This document shows, one piece after another, positions 38,951-46,936 of a DNA stretch of 64,000 bases. Position 1 is the stretch's first letter. Each line of letters starts with the position of its first letter. The stretch spans positions 62,001-126,000 of the forward strand of contig JAJDCX010000035.1 of NCBI GenBank assembly GCA_029260615.1. The letters are read 5' to 3'. The notes under the pieces were generated by a model. The model searched no databases. It was given only the letters and a program-made list of their open reading frames with translations, and had not been told where the DNA came from. The position numbers were made by a program, and so were the translations under genes. This DNA comes from Phycisphaeraceae bacterium. Its GTDB lineage: Bacteria; Planctomycetota; Phycisphaerae; Phycisphaerales; Phycisphaeraceae.

Positions 38951-39199
38951 GTGTCAGTGCCAACAAAAGCTCAACATGCCAAAGCCTACCGTCAGATCCC
39001 CGCAATACTGAGACAGATGCGTGAAAATGCGGAACTTACGCAGAGAGAATTGGGGGAGTTATTGAAGGAACCGCAGTCCTGGGTTCATAACTGCGAAACG
39101 GGGAACCGCCGAGTCGATATCTCCGAATACGTCCTCTGGGCACGGGCTTGCGGTGTCGATCCAGCCAAGTCATTTGCTCGACTACTTAAACTGATTTGA
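38951..39199 (+). CDS. XRE-family helix-turn-helix regulator
   Basis: 82 residues, essentially one Cro/C1-type domain: IPAILRQMRENAELTQRELGELL (helices 1-2), EPQSWVHNCETGNRRVDISEYVLWARACGVDP (recognition helix and helices 4-5). The GTG at 38951 is taken as start; an in-frame GTG two codons later is possible. It probably represses its own promoter through the palindrome at 38925-38943. Many mobile elements and restriction systems carry a controller of this size. Confidence 0.8.
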   Translation: MSVPTKAQHAKAYRQIPAILRQMRENAELTQRELGELLKEPQSWVHNCETGNRRVDISEYVLWARACGVDPAKSFARLLKLI

Positions 39200-39244
39200 A
39201 TAGCAGATCGGCTGGCTGAAGAAATATCGGCGTGCGTTCTCACC

Positions 39245-39679
39245 TCAGGATAGGCCCCCCATCTGCTCTGCGATCTGCCCGAGCCGACGCATGATTGCCG
39301 TCAAATGGCCGCACTCATACATACTCGCCAGATGTCCTTCGCAGAACCGGTCCTTGCGTAGGTGGGTCACCAGCAGCTTGCGGAGCGTGTCGAGGTTTGC
39401 TGTATCCATTAGTTCCGGTTCCTCTAGGTAGGCCTGGGCCTTCTGCTGCCAATTGCCCCAGTCGAAGCCCCTCAGCATCAATTTCGACTCGTAGACTGCG
39501 TGGATCCAAGCCCTTGCCGTATCACTCAGATCAAACCAACCGAGCTGAACCACCCCCGGTTTAGCCTTAGGCGATTTCCATGTTCCAAATACAAAGCCCG
39601 GCTCCTCGAAACGAGGTAGATAGGTCAACACCCTCCGTATCCCATCCATCAGTTCCTTGTCCGTGTCCAATTCGGCCAT
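39245..39679 (-). CDS. DUF6508-like protein
   Basis: 144 residues, soluble. The C-terminal pattern FDWGNWQQKAQAYLEEPELM, LDTLRKLLVTHLRKDRFCEG and HLASMYECGHLTAIMRRL is that of the DUF6508 family, small proteins with no established function that are often found in accessory regions. It is the last gene before the right end of the island. Confidence 0.65.
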   Translation of the reverse strand: MAELDTDKELMDGIRRVLTYLPRFEEPGFVFGTWKSPKAKPGVVQLGWFDLSDTARAWIHAVYESKLMLRGFDWGNWQQKAQAYLEEPELMDTANLDTLRKLLVTHLRKDRFCEGHLASMYECGHLTAIMRRLGQIAEQMGGLS

Positions 39680-39953
39680 TGCTAGACTCCTTGGTCAAGT
39701 GAATGGGGATATATAATTTACACTCGATCAGACGCGCACTCACATCTCGGTATAGGAAGCGGAAACTATGCAATCGACTCTCTAAACATTCGAGTCTCGC
39801 TTGATCGCAAGCAGTGAAGGGGCTTGCGAAGGTATGTAGTACTACACGAATCCTGCGTAAACAGCCGCAATACGGCTCAATTGTTGCAATCGGACAAGGT
39901 CGGTATTAAGCTAATTACTAAGGGGTTACGGTGTTTCACGCGAGACTTTGAGA

Positions 39954-40001
39954 TGCTTTGCAAGCAGGAAGTCGCCGGTTCGAGCCCGGCTGGCTCCATT
40001 A
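39954..40001 (+). other. Right attachment site (attR), tRNA-Ala 3' half
   Basis: 48 bases identical to 21102-21149: the anticodon loop, variable loop, T-arm and 3' acceptor of tRNA-Ala without a 5' half. It is a by-product of integration and not a tRNA gene. Confidence 0.93.
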
Positions 40002-40036
40002 AAACGCCCTTACGGTAACGTAAGTGGCGTTTTTTA
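40001..40036 (+). terminator. Displaced terminator of tRNA-Ala
   Basis: AAAACGCC and CTTACG pair with CGTAAG and GGCGTTTT around a GTAA loop, followed by a run of T. It directly follows the attR tRNA fragment, so before integration it must have ended the tRNA-Ala transcript. Confidence 0.8.
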
Positions 40037-40138
40037 ATGCTTAATCCGCCCTTGGCAATATACGCGATATATAGATGTAGGCTCTTGACGCCGACCGCCC
40101 TACCGCCGACAATCCGCTTATCAACTCGCCCCCGGAAT

Positions 40139-40174
40139 GCCGTCTCTTTGGCTACGCCTTAGAGGCGGTTTTTG
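40139..40174 (+). terminator. Rho-independent terminator-like hairpin
   Basis: GCCGTCTCT pairs (one wobble) with AGAGGCGGT, followed by TTTTG. No gene is visible between this and the tRNA terminator, so it may be the remnant of a lost gene or a second stop. Confidence 0.55.
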
Positions 40175-40189
40175 TTTACCCTAATCATT

Positions 40190-40297
40190 ATGTCCGACGC
40201 CTACCTCATAGATATTCGCCTCGACCCCCTCGCCGACAACTTCTCCAGGGCGGACGGCAAGACATGGACCAATGGCAAGCAGCGGCATAGGGGTTGA
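40190..40297 (+). CDS. Possible 35-residue small protein
   Basis: ATG 40190 opens a short frame (MSDAYLIDIRLDPLADNF...), whose TGA stop lies 3 bases before the next gene's ATG. There is no recognisable domain and no good ribosome site. The close spacing to the zinc-ribbon gene is the only support; it may equally be a decayed gene end. Confidence 0.2.
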   Translation: MSDAYLIDIRLDPLADNFSRADGKTWTNGKQRHRG

Positions 40298-40299
40298 CC

Positions 40300-40626
40300 A
40301 TGAGATTAACAAAGCGAGCAGTTGCGAGATTCTTTGTTGCAGTTCTGCTCGGTCTTGCGACGCTTCTAACATTAAATGCCTTATACATGTATTATTTGTA
40401 TACGCATGCAACGCCCCCCTTGTCTCAATCCGTTATACGCCAGTGGCTGACCCAACTAATTATCATCAGCACACCTCAATATGCGTTTAGTATCGCCGTT
40501 GGTATCCTTTCGTTCTTAATCATCCTCAAACCAAGGACCGACGCCGAATGCCGCTGCCGCAAATGCGGTTACATCCTCAAGGGCATATCCGAACCCAAGT
40601 GTTCAGAATGCGGGGAACCGATTTAG
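40300..40626 (+). CDS. Small membrane protein with C-terminal zinc ribbon (copy 1)
   Basis: 108 residues. Two hydrophobic helices (about 8-33 and 58-78) are followed by a cytoplasmic four-cysteine zinc ribbon, CRCRKCGYILKGISEPKCSECG. Tails of this kind are common in Phycisphaerae membrane proteins. Function unknown. The next gene is a paralogue with the same leader GGGGTTGACCATGAG and the same tail, so the pair arose by tandem duplication. Confidence 0.65.
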   Translation: MRLTKRAVARFFVAVLLGLATLLTLNALYMYYLYTHATPPLSQSVIRQWLTQLIIISTPQYAFSIAVGILSFLIILKPRTDAECRCRKCGYILKGISEPKCSECGEPI

Positions 40627-40669
40627 GGTCTCACCGGGTATGGGTATTGGGCGGTATAAGGGGTTGACC

Positions 40670-40981
40670 ATGAGGATAACAATGCGAGCGGTCATCCGCT
40701 TTTTGATTGCAGTAACTCTTGGCGTAGTCGTATCCCTCATCATTAATCCAATAACTTTGTTTGTCGTGTTTCCGTTTTTAGATACACCCACGATGGATTC
40801 AGATATAGGCATGCTATTCATTTATGCCTTTGTAGTTATGATAAGTTGTATAGTCGCTGTCACCGTTTACTCATTTATTCTCAAGCCCAAAGGCGTTGCA
40901 GAAACCCGCTGCCGCAAATGCGGTTACATCCTCAAGGGAATATCCGAACCCAAATGCAGCGAATGCGGGGAAGTGATATGA
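40670..40981 (+). CDS. Small membrane protein with C-terminal zinc ribbon (copy 2)
   Basis: 103 residues, paralogue of the preceding gene. The N-terminus MRITMRAVIRFLIAVTLG parallels MRLTKRAVARFFVAVLLG, there are two membrane helices, and the zinc ribbon CRKCGYILKGISEPKCSECG is identical. The middle has diverged strongly. The ATG at 40670 is chosen by alignment with copy 1. Its stop overlaps the next gene by ATGA. Confidence 0.65.
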   Translation: MRITMRAVIRFLIAVTLGVVVSLIINPITLFVVFPFLDTPTMDSDIGMLFIYAFVVMISCIVAVTVYSFILKPKGVAETRCRKCGYILKGISEPKCSECGEVI

Positions 40982-41268
40982 GATTCAGGCAACTTTGCAA
41001 ACAATCACCCACCAATTCTCATATAGTCTGGCGGTGGGCTTTCTGCTTAGGTATTCCCTTCGCCATAATCTTAGGGGCAATACCTCCCCTGGTTGCTCTT
41101 GGGGCGAGTAATTTGGGGAGTCACGTTCTTCCGGGAACCATATTCTTCGCTCTTTCTGGCTTTTTATTCGGTGCTTGTCTTGGAGTGATGATTGGTACGG
41201 TACATTGGCTTATCTTGCGTTGGCTTAGCGCGGCAAAGAATGGTTGTGAACACCGCGATGCTAATTAG
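40978..41268 (+). CDS. Small two-helix membrane protein
   Basis: 96 residues starting MRFRQLCKQ, with hydrophobic segments at about 24-45 and 53-80 (GIPFAIILGAIPPLVALGA, IFFALSGFLFGACLGVMIG). No family is recognised. The ATGA overlap with the zinc-ribbon gene indicates coupling, so the three small membrane proteins probably work or are at least expressed together. Confidence 0.55.
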   Translation: MRFRQLCKQSPTNSHIVWRWAFCLGIPFAIILGAIPPLVALGASNLGSHVLPGTIFFALSGFLFGACLGVMIGTVHWLILRWLSAAKNGCEHRDAN

Positions 41269-41407
41269 GAGATCGCCAACGCCAACACCGCCGCCTTCGC
41301 TCAATTATTGACGATCCAACGCCCCGCCCAGCTAACCCGTTGCAGCACAGTTCGGCTATCCTGCCCATCTCCAAACCTACGATGCAACCATAGAGAGACC
41401 TTGCACC

Positions 41408-42262
41408 ATGTCACACATAACCAGTTGGACGATCTCCGGGACCGATGGACAACCCATCCTCGGCAACACACACATGCCAAATCCCGGCCCCGATGACCCG
41501 GTCGGCGTGATGCTGATCTGTCACGGATTCAAAGGCTACAAAGACTACGGCTTCTTCCCACACATAGCGGAGGCGGCTTCGGCGGCCGGCCTCATCGCAC
41601 ACCGGTTCAACTTCAGTCATTCCGGCATGACCAACCACATCGACACCTTCCATCGCCCCGAGCTGTTCGAGCAGGACACCTGGCGTAAGCAGGCCACCGA
41701 TCTCAAGGCCGTCATCGCCGCAGTCAACTCCGGCACACTCTCAGGCGGAGGTCAGCCCATAACAATCTTCGGCCACAGCCGAGGCGGGCTCACCACGCTG
41801 CTGACCGCGGGTGATCAGGGAATTAGTGAGCAACTCGCCGGCGTCGTCACCGCCGCGTCACCCAGCGCATGCAGTCGGATCGGTGCGGAGCAGAAAGAAA
41901 TGCTCAAGCGCGTCGGGCGTTTGCCTTCCCCTTCATCTCGGACGGGCCAGACGCTCTACGTCGGGCGGGTTTGGCAGGATGAAATCGATCAAGACCCGAC
42001 CTGGCACGACCCCTGCCGGGCGATTGCGGCGATCCGATGCCCGGTGATGTTGATCCACGGCTCGGACGACACCACCGTGCCCGTCAGCGAATCGCAAGAC
42101 CTCCACCGTGCCCGGCCGGACGCGGATTATCTTGTCATCCAAGGCGCTGGTCACACCTTCAACGCCCCCAATCCCCTGCCGTTGGACCAGACGCCACCCA
42201 AAGAATCGCAGCAGATGATCGACGCCGCTTGCGGCTTCGCGGCGGATTGTTGCAAACAGTGA
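41408..42262 (+). CDS. Alpha/beta hydrolase
   Basis: 284 residues. Alpha/beta hydrolase fold with oxyanion strand VMLICHGFKGYKDYGF, nucleophile elbow GHSRGG (Ser124), acid in LIHGSDDTTVPV and His in IQGAGHTFN. No signal peptide, so cytoplasmic. It resembles the dienelactone hydrolase/acyl-peptidase-like group; the substrate is unknown. It is monocistronic and converges on the lipoprotein gene at 43816. Confidence 0.85.
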   Translation: MSHITSWTISGTDGQPILGNTHMPNPGPDDPVGVMLICHGFKGYKDYGFFPHIAEAASAAGLIAHRFNFSHSGMTNHIDTFHRPELFEQDTWRKQATDLKAVIAAVNSGTLSGGGQPITIFGHSRGGLTTLLTAGDQGISEQLAGVVTAASPSACSRIGAEQKEMLKRVGRLPSPSSRTGQTLYVGRVWQDEIDQDPTWHDPCRAIAAIRCPVMLIHGSDDTTVPVSESQDLHRARPDADYLVIQGAGHTFNAPNPLPLDQTPPKESQQMIDAACGFAADCCKQ

Positions 42263-42320
42263 GTATGGCTTGAGGTGGGTAAAAGAATTCACAATCTAAA
42301 CGTAACAGGCATCGCGTCAT

Positions 42321-42363
42321 AGCACCGCATGAATATGCGGTGTCTGCGGATATGCAACCGCAG
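42321..42363. repeat. Twin-hairpin intergenic repeat, copy 1
   Basis: Two adjacent hairpins: CACCGCAT/ATGCGGTG with loop GAAT (42323-42342), and CTGCGG/CCGCAG with an 8-base loop (42344-42363). It lies between two convergent genes and matches 60200-60236 with compensating changes in the stems. A bidirectional terminator is possible. Confidence 0.55.
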
Positions 42364-42403
42364 CTATAACGATCTGTAACGGTAAGATTGGATGAAAAAT
42401 TCT

Positions 42404-43816
42404 CTACCGCCCGATCGTCCCCAGGTCCACGACGACCCCGCCGGGCTGGTAGTAATCCACGCCCAACGTATCACGGTCGATAAACGTGAACACCAACGCC
42501 GTCGGCCTCAAACGCTCGGCGAACGCCAGATCCCCCACCCCGGGCCCTGCATACGCTGTGTTGTGGTACCGCTGGGCATGGAAGTGGTAATGCGCCAACC
42601 CCGTGTACATCCGGCGGACCAGCGCGTCGGATGAATAAAATTTCTCATCGTGCGCCCGTAGCTTCGCAGGAAACGACAAGGCAACAATATGACCCTCCTC
42701 AGCACCCAGCACCCCCCCATGCTCCGTGGTCGTATCGACCAAATCCCGGTCCGCCTGGGTGAATAACTCCACCACCAACGCCCGGTCCGCCAACGCATCC
42801 AACAATAAACCGATCGTCAGCAAGTCAGCAAAACAAAGCGCCTCCGCGTGGTCAGCCAACGATTCGGATGGCAACCGCATCGCGATCCCCGGCTCCGTGC
42901 GTGCCGGGCCCTGTATCGATGACAGCTTGCGTGTGACGCGCGAAAGCAACACCGCCTTACTCAGTTGCGGGCCAGTAAAATCAGCCAAGTACAGAGCCGG
43001 GAGGTGGCGTAGTTCAAGCCCTTGTCGCTGTTTGTCGGTCAATCGCCCGGCCAACCGCTGGGCACCGTCCCAGTAAGCCCCACCCGATTCACCACGGACC
43101 TGCATCAACCACAGCACCGCCTCACGGTTTGCCGGCAACACGTCCAACCAACGTGCCGCCTTCAGATCAAGGACCAACGGCTGTTGCGAATCCATCCCCA
43201 ACAGCAGCGCCCGCGCACGATCCGATCCTACCAATCGGCTCGTCAGCGTCCACGCATCGACACGGGCCGAGGTCGTCACCCTTTTATCATCACTGACGAA
43301 CACGCCCCACACCGCCTGCTCTACTGAGAGCCCGGGGTTGAGCGCCTCGATCGCCGTACGTTCCGGGCGAACCGGGGGGTGGTCGTCTGCATAGATTTGA
43401 GATTCCCGGGTGTAGCTGCGGACCAGCGCCACGGTGAAGCGGGGATCGCCTCGCTTGGCAGACCTTTCGATCAACGGCCCCAACACCGGCCAAAGATCGA
43501 CCTCAAGGATACGCCGCTGTGCGATCTTCCAGAAAGCGTCCGGGTCATGTTCGATCAGCCGATCCATCGCCCATAGACGCAGCTCGGTCGGCTGACGGTC
43601 GGACCAGATAATCCGATGCATCGCATCAACATTACGCTTGGAGTCCGGCGAGTTGGACAGGGCACCCAGTTGCTTCGCCGCCGCGAGCCGACGGGCCGGG
43701 TCGTAGTCACGGTTCAACATCACAGCCAGAGGATCGTCCACGGGGCTGGGCCCGCAACTCATCAGCGTGGAAATCAACCACACCGAAACGATCCGCCCAA
43801 TGGTGCGTCTCATCAC
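42404..43816 (-). CDS. HEAT-like repeat lipoprotein of unknown function
   Basis: 470 residues. The signal peptide has lipobox LMSC (Cys21). The N-terminal third is helical with HEAT-like pairs (DPARRLAAAKQLGALSNSP, RQPTELRLWAMDRLIEHD). The remainder is mixed, ending HNTAYAGPGVGDLAFAERL and DYYQPGGVVVDLGTIGR. No named family is recognised. It lies 5 bases downstream of sppA on the same strand, so the two are co-transcribed. Predicted location: periplasmic side, lipid-anchored. Confidence 0.65.
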   Translation of the reverse strand: MMRRTIGRIVSVWLISTLMSCGPSPVDDPLAVMLNRDYDPARRLAAAKQLGALSNSPDSKRNVDAMHRIIWSDRQPTELRLWAMDRLIEHDPDAFWKIAQRRILEVDLWPVLGPLIERSAKRGDPRFTVALVRSYTRESQIYADDHPPVRPERTAIEALNPGLSVEQAVWGVFVSDDKRVTTSARVDAWTLTSRLVGSDRARALLLGMDSQQPLVLDLKAARWLDVLPANREAVLWLMQVRGESGGAYWDGAQRLAGRLTDKQRQGLELRHLPALYLADFTGPQLSKAVLLSRVTRKLSSIQGPARTEPGIAMRLPSESLADHAEALCFADLLTIGLLLDALADRALVVELFTQADRDLVDTTTEHGGVLGAEEGHIVALSFPAKLRAHDEKFYSSDALVRRMYTGLAHYHFHAQRYHNTAYAGPGVGDLAFAERLRPTALVFTFIDRDTLGVDYYQPGGVVVDLGTIGR

Positions 43817-43821
43817 GGCCC

Positions 43822-44919
43822 TCAGCGTGTCATCATCATCTGGTAGTCCAGCCGGGGCACGCCCAACTCGGTCAGCACCGTGCGGGCCTGCTCGGTGGAA
43901 AACGTGGGCAACTCCATCTGCTTGGCACCCAGCAACGTATCAATCACAGAACGCTGCATGCCCAGGATGGTGACGCGGGGCTCTTTGCCCGCCGGGAGAC
44001 CAGCGAGCGTGGCGGCCTTTTCGATCGCATCATCAAGGTAACCGACCTCGTCGATCAGCTTGGCCTCTTTCGCTTCCGCTGCGGTATAGATCTTCCCGGT
44101 CGCAATCCCACGCACCTGGTCCTCAGTCAGCACCGACGCACGCCCCTGGGCAACAACCTCCACAAACCGCTCGTGTGCGCTATCCAATAGCACCTGCACC
44201 ACCGCGCGGTCCTCTTCGTTCCAGGAACGTGTGATGTCGTTGGCCCGGTCCTTGTTCGGCGAATTAGTGGCGACCATCGTGATCGGCTCAATGCCGATCT
44301 TAGCGAGCAGCCCCTCGACGGTAAACAACTGCCCCATCACGCCGATGCTCCCGGTCACACAAGTGTTCTCGGCATAGATCTCATCCGCCATCGCCGAGAC
44401 GTAGTACCCCCCACTTGCGGCGTAGGAGCCGTAGCTCGCGACGATCTTGATATCCGGGTGGGCCTCCTGGAAAGTGGTGATGTAGTGCCATATACGATCC
44501 GATGCGCCGACCGACCCCCCGCCGGAGTTCACACGCAGCACCAGCGCAGCAGGGGGGTCGTCATTCAATGCATCTATCGCCTGACTGACAAACACAGCGG
44601 TCTCATCATCGATCACGCCGATCACCGGCAGGATCGCGATCCGCTTCTCGGTCTCACCCTCCCGGTGGGTCTGCTCGACGATCGGACCGACCGACACCTG
44701 CTGGGCGAAGATGATCACGAAGTAGATGTTCATAATGATCGACGACACAAGAATCGTAGCGATCAACGAGGACGCCACCTTGCTCGCTACACCACCGGCG
44801 GCCTTGGGCGGCGGGCCGTAGTAGGGCTGGGCGTATGGCGGTGGCGGAGGTGGAGCAGAGAACGACGGGTCCACCGGGGGTCGGCCTTGGGGTTGCGGGG
44901 ATGGCGGCTGGTCAGACAT
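43822..44919 (-). CDS. sppA: Signal peptide peptidase SppA-type serine protease
   Basis: 365 residues. A Pro-rich cytoplasmic leader (PPPPPYAQPYYGPP) precedes one membrane helix (VASSLIATILVSSIIMNIYFVI). The S49 protease domain contains LRVNSGGGSVGASDRIW, the nucleophile region SYAASGGYYVSAMADEIYA, TGSIGVMG and a Lys-containing NSPNKDRAND that fits the general base. It degrades cleaved signal peptides in or at the membrane. The length suits the short SppA form that works as an oligomer. Confidence 0.9.
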   Translation of the reverse strand: MSDQPPSPQPQGRPPVDPSFSAPPPPPPYAQPYYGPPPKAAGGVASKVASSLIATILVSSIIMNIYFVIIFAQQVSVGPIVEQTHREGETEKRIAILPVIGVIDDETAVFVSQAIDALNDDPPAALVLRVNSGGGSVGASDRIWHYITTFQEAHPDIKIVASYGSYAASGGYYVSAMADEIYAENTCVTGSIGVMGQLFTVEGLLAKIGIEPITMVATNSPNKDRANDITRSWNEEDRAVVQVLLDSAHERFVEVVAQGRASVLTEDQVRGIATGKIYTAAEAKEAKLIDEVGYLDDAIEKAATLAGLPAGKEPRVTILGMQRSVIDTLLGAKQMELPTFSTEQARTVLTELGVPRLDYQMMMTR

Positions 44920-45106
44920 AAGAAACCTCGGTCTAAAAATAGTTCGTGTCGGATGGCGCTACGCACTTAAGAATACGCACAGCCCTGCCCGTGGATCGGT
45001 TAATTACGCCTGTGGGCTGCATAATCCAGTGGGTTGGGACCATTGCCCAAGATTCGCGTTACCGGATCGTGGAGGCCGGGCACCGGGGGGGCTATCATGG
45101 CCGCAT

Positions 45107-45916
45107 ATGACGACACATCTACACATCGACCCGTTCAGCGGGATCGCAGGCGACATGTTCCTGGGTGCCGCGATTGACCTTGGGGCCCCGCTGCAAGGGG
45201 TTTTAAAAGCCCTCAAGCCGGTGAGCGTCCAGAAGTCTTACCAAGTCACGACCGACCGGGTTCAACGCCACGGCATCGGTGCGGTTGATTTGAAGGTCCA
45301 CACCGACCAAGACAAGCACGACTCGAGCCATACGCATCACCATCACACCCACTACCAAGACATCCTGGCGATGATCGACCAGCTCGACACGCCAGACCGG
45401 GCCAAGGACCGTGCCCGACGGGTAACAACCGTTTTGGCCCAAGCCGAGGCCAAGGTCCACGGGATGCCGATCGAAAAGGTCCACTTCCACGAAGTTGGCG
45501 CTGTGGATTCGATCATCGACATGCTCGGGTCGGCGGTCGCGTTGGAACTGCTGGGCGTAGACACACTCTCTTGCGGGGCATTGCCGATCTCCCGTGGGTT
45601 TGTGAAGTGCGACCACGGCATCATGCCCGTGCCCGCCCCGGCAACCGCCTACCTCATGCAGGGCCTACTGACCGTCGGCGTCGATCGCACAGGCGAACTG
45701 GTCACACCCACAGGCGCAGCCATCGTCGCAGCCCTCTGTGAAACCTTCGGCCCACCGCCCGCAATGACTCTTCAAGCCGTCGGCTACGGCGCAGGCGACC
45801 GCGAAGACCCGAAGGTTCCCAATCTATTAAGGCTGATGCTCGGCGAAGCCGCCGCACCCGGCAAGTTAACACCCGGCCCCATACCAATACAGGCCCCTGC
45901 TACACAGGACGTATAA
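45107..45916 (+). CDS. larC: LarC1-like nickel-pincer cofactor insertion protein
   Basis: 269 residues. LarC inserts nickel into the pyridinium-bisthiocarboxylate mononucleotide cofactor of lactate racemase-type enzymes. Visible: HIDPFSGIAGDMFLGAAIDLG at the start, a His-rich metal-binding loop HTHHHHTH (about 68-75), VHFHEVGAVDSIIDMLGSA and PAPATAYLMQGL, LVTPTGAAI. It ends at GYGAGDREDPKVPNLLRLMLGE, where LarC1 normally gives way to LarC2. No LarC2 domain is found downstream in any frame. ATG 45107 is the family start; upstream in-frame codons are unrelated. No other lar gene is nearby. Confidence 0.82.
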   Translation: MTTHLHIDPFSGIAGDMFLGAAIDLGAPLQGVLKALKPVSVQKSYQVTTDRVQRHGIGAVDLKVHTDQDKHDSSHTHHHHTHYQDILAMIDQLDTPDRAKDRARRVTTVLAQAEAKVHGMPIEKVHFHEVGAVDSIIDMLGSAVALELLGVDTLSCGALPISRGFVKCDHGIMPVPAPATAYLMQGLLTVGVDRTGELVTPTGAAIVAALCETFGPPPAMTLQAVGYGAGDREDPKVPNLLRLMLGEAAAPGKLTPGPIPIQAPATQDV

Positions 45917-45976
45917 CACCGGGATGAGAACCCCAGGCTGTCACCGCCGAGGTGAATTACTAGGAACCGCCACGCC

Positions 45977-46921
45977 GTGAAATCCAGCCATGTCATCTTC
46001 ATCGTAGCCGGGGCGTTGTTGCTCGGGGCAGCGGCTTACACCCTTATTGGTCAGGCCGATGCGCCAACGTCGTTGACTGATACCCAGGGGTTGAAAGCTC
46101 AGCTTCTACCCAAAGACCTCCCCGCAATGTCCGAGCCTGATGATTCGGGAAAACCGGGGGGACCGGGGGAACCGCAGGTCGATGCGGCGGTTTACTACGA
46201 GCGTGCCATCTCACTCTATGACAAACAACGTGGCGCACTGCCAAACACCCGTGAGCACGACGAGCTAGTCGCAGAGCTTTGCAAGTTGTTGATCCAGGCT
46301 GCCCAGACGAGACGTGTGGAAGCCGGGTTCATGGATCGACACCTCCCTGTTCAGATCGGTGCCGAGCCAGACTTCGCGGATGCCGTCGAGGCGATCTACG
46401 AGTTGGCGATCTATCAATCAGCCTATCGGCACACCCACCAAGACCCCCAGGGCGCGCGCGAATTAGCCCTGGCCGTATGGGTATTCGGCCGACGCATGTT
46501 TGAGGACAACGTGCGCCTCTACAACCGAGTCGTCGGCCTGGATATGATGGAGTCAGCAGGCTCGATGTTGTACGAGATAGCCACGGATGACCCAAGGTTG
46601 GATGGCGATGCGTTACATGCATGGTCCGAGGCAATCAACACAATCCGTCAACACTGGCAACCCAAGCTCGAGGTCGTCATGGGCCTGAACCCTCCGATCG
46701 GCGACCTTATCAACATCGCACTAAACGACGGCGACCGGATGTTCCGCATCGAAGCAACCCTGCGTCTAGGGATACACCAACACGGCTCGATCGGCCGGGG
46801 CAACCGCCGAGCGATCCAAAACGCCATCCAGTCAGCAATGCAAAGCGATGACCCCACCCTAGCCCAGGCGGGCCGGGCCGCCGAAGCGTTGACACTAAAA
46901 CAGAAGCGACGCCTCTACTAA
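45977..46921 (+). CDS. Exported or membrane-anchored helical protein, unknown function
   Basis: 314 residues. The N-terminal helix (VIFIVAGALLLGAAAYTLIG) is a signal or anchor. A Pro/Gly-rich linker follows, then an all-helical region with paired helices reminiscent of TPR or HEAT arrangements (AAVYYERAISLYDKQRG, VEAIYELAIYQSAYRH, LALAVWVFGRRMFEDN). No family is recognised. It is followed at 15 bases by the M48 protease gene on the same strand, suggesting joint expression. Confidence 0.6.
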   Translation: MKSSHVIFIVAGALLLGAAAYTLIGQADAPTSLTDTQGLKAQLLPKDLPAMSEPDDSGKPGGPGEPQVDAAVYYERAISLYDKQRGALPNTREHDELVAELCKLLIQAAQTRRVEAGFMDRHLPVQIGAEPDFADAVEAIYELAIYQSAYRHTHQDPQGARELALAVWVFGRRMFEDNVRLYNRVVGLDMMESAGSMLYEIATDDPRLDGDALHAWSEAINTIRQHWQPKLEVVMGLNPPIGDLINIALNDGDRMFRIEATLRLGIHQHGSIGRGNRRAIQNAIQSAMQSDDPTLAQAGRAAEALTLKQKRRLY

Positions 46922-46936
46922 TCTGACCCACCCGTT

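Larger units (their letters stand above)
21102..40001. mobile_element. 18.85-kb genomic island integrated in tRNA-Ala
   Basis: The interval is bounded by a 48-bp exact direct repeat (21102-21149 and 39954-40001) consisting of the tRNA-Ala 3' half plus TTA. The integrase gene stands immediately inside the left end. Contents: integrase, DUF1580-like protein, possible replication initiator, type I restriction-modification operon with added nucleases, a 1292-residue protein of unknown role, PEP-CTERM protein, XRE regulator and DUF6508 protein. No conjugation or phage structural genes are seen, so it would be an integrative element that needs help to transfer, or a phage satellite-like defence island. 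Codon use is more AT-rich than in the flanks. Confidence 0.92.

Noticed and set aside
39954..40001. A second tRNA-Ala gene
   Set aside because: Only the 3' half is present; there is no 5' acceptor strand or D-arm. It is the attR duplicate.
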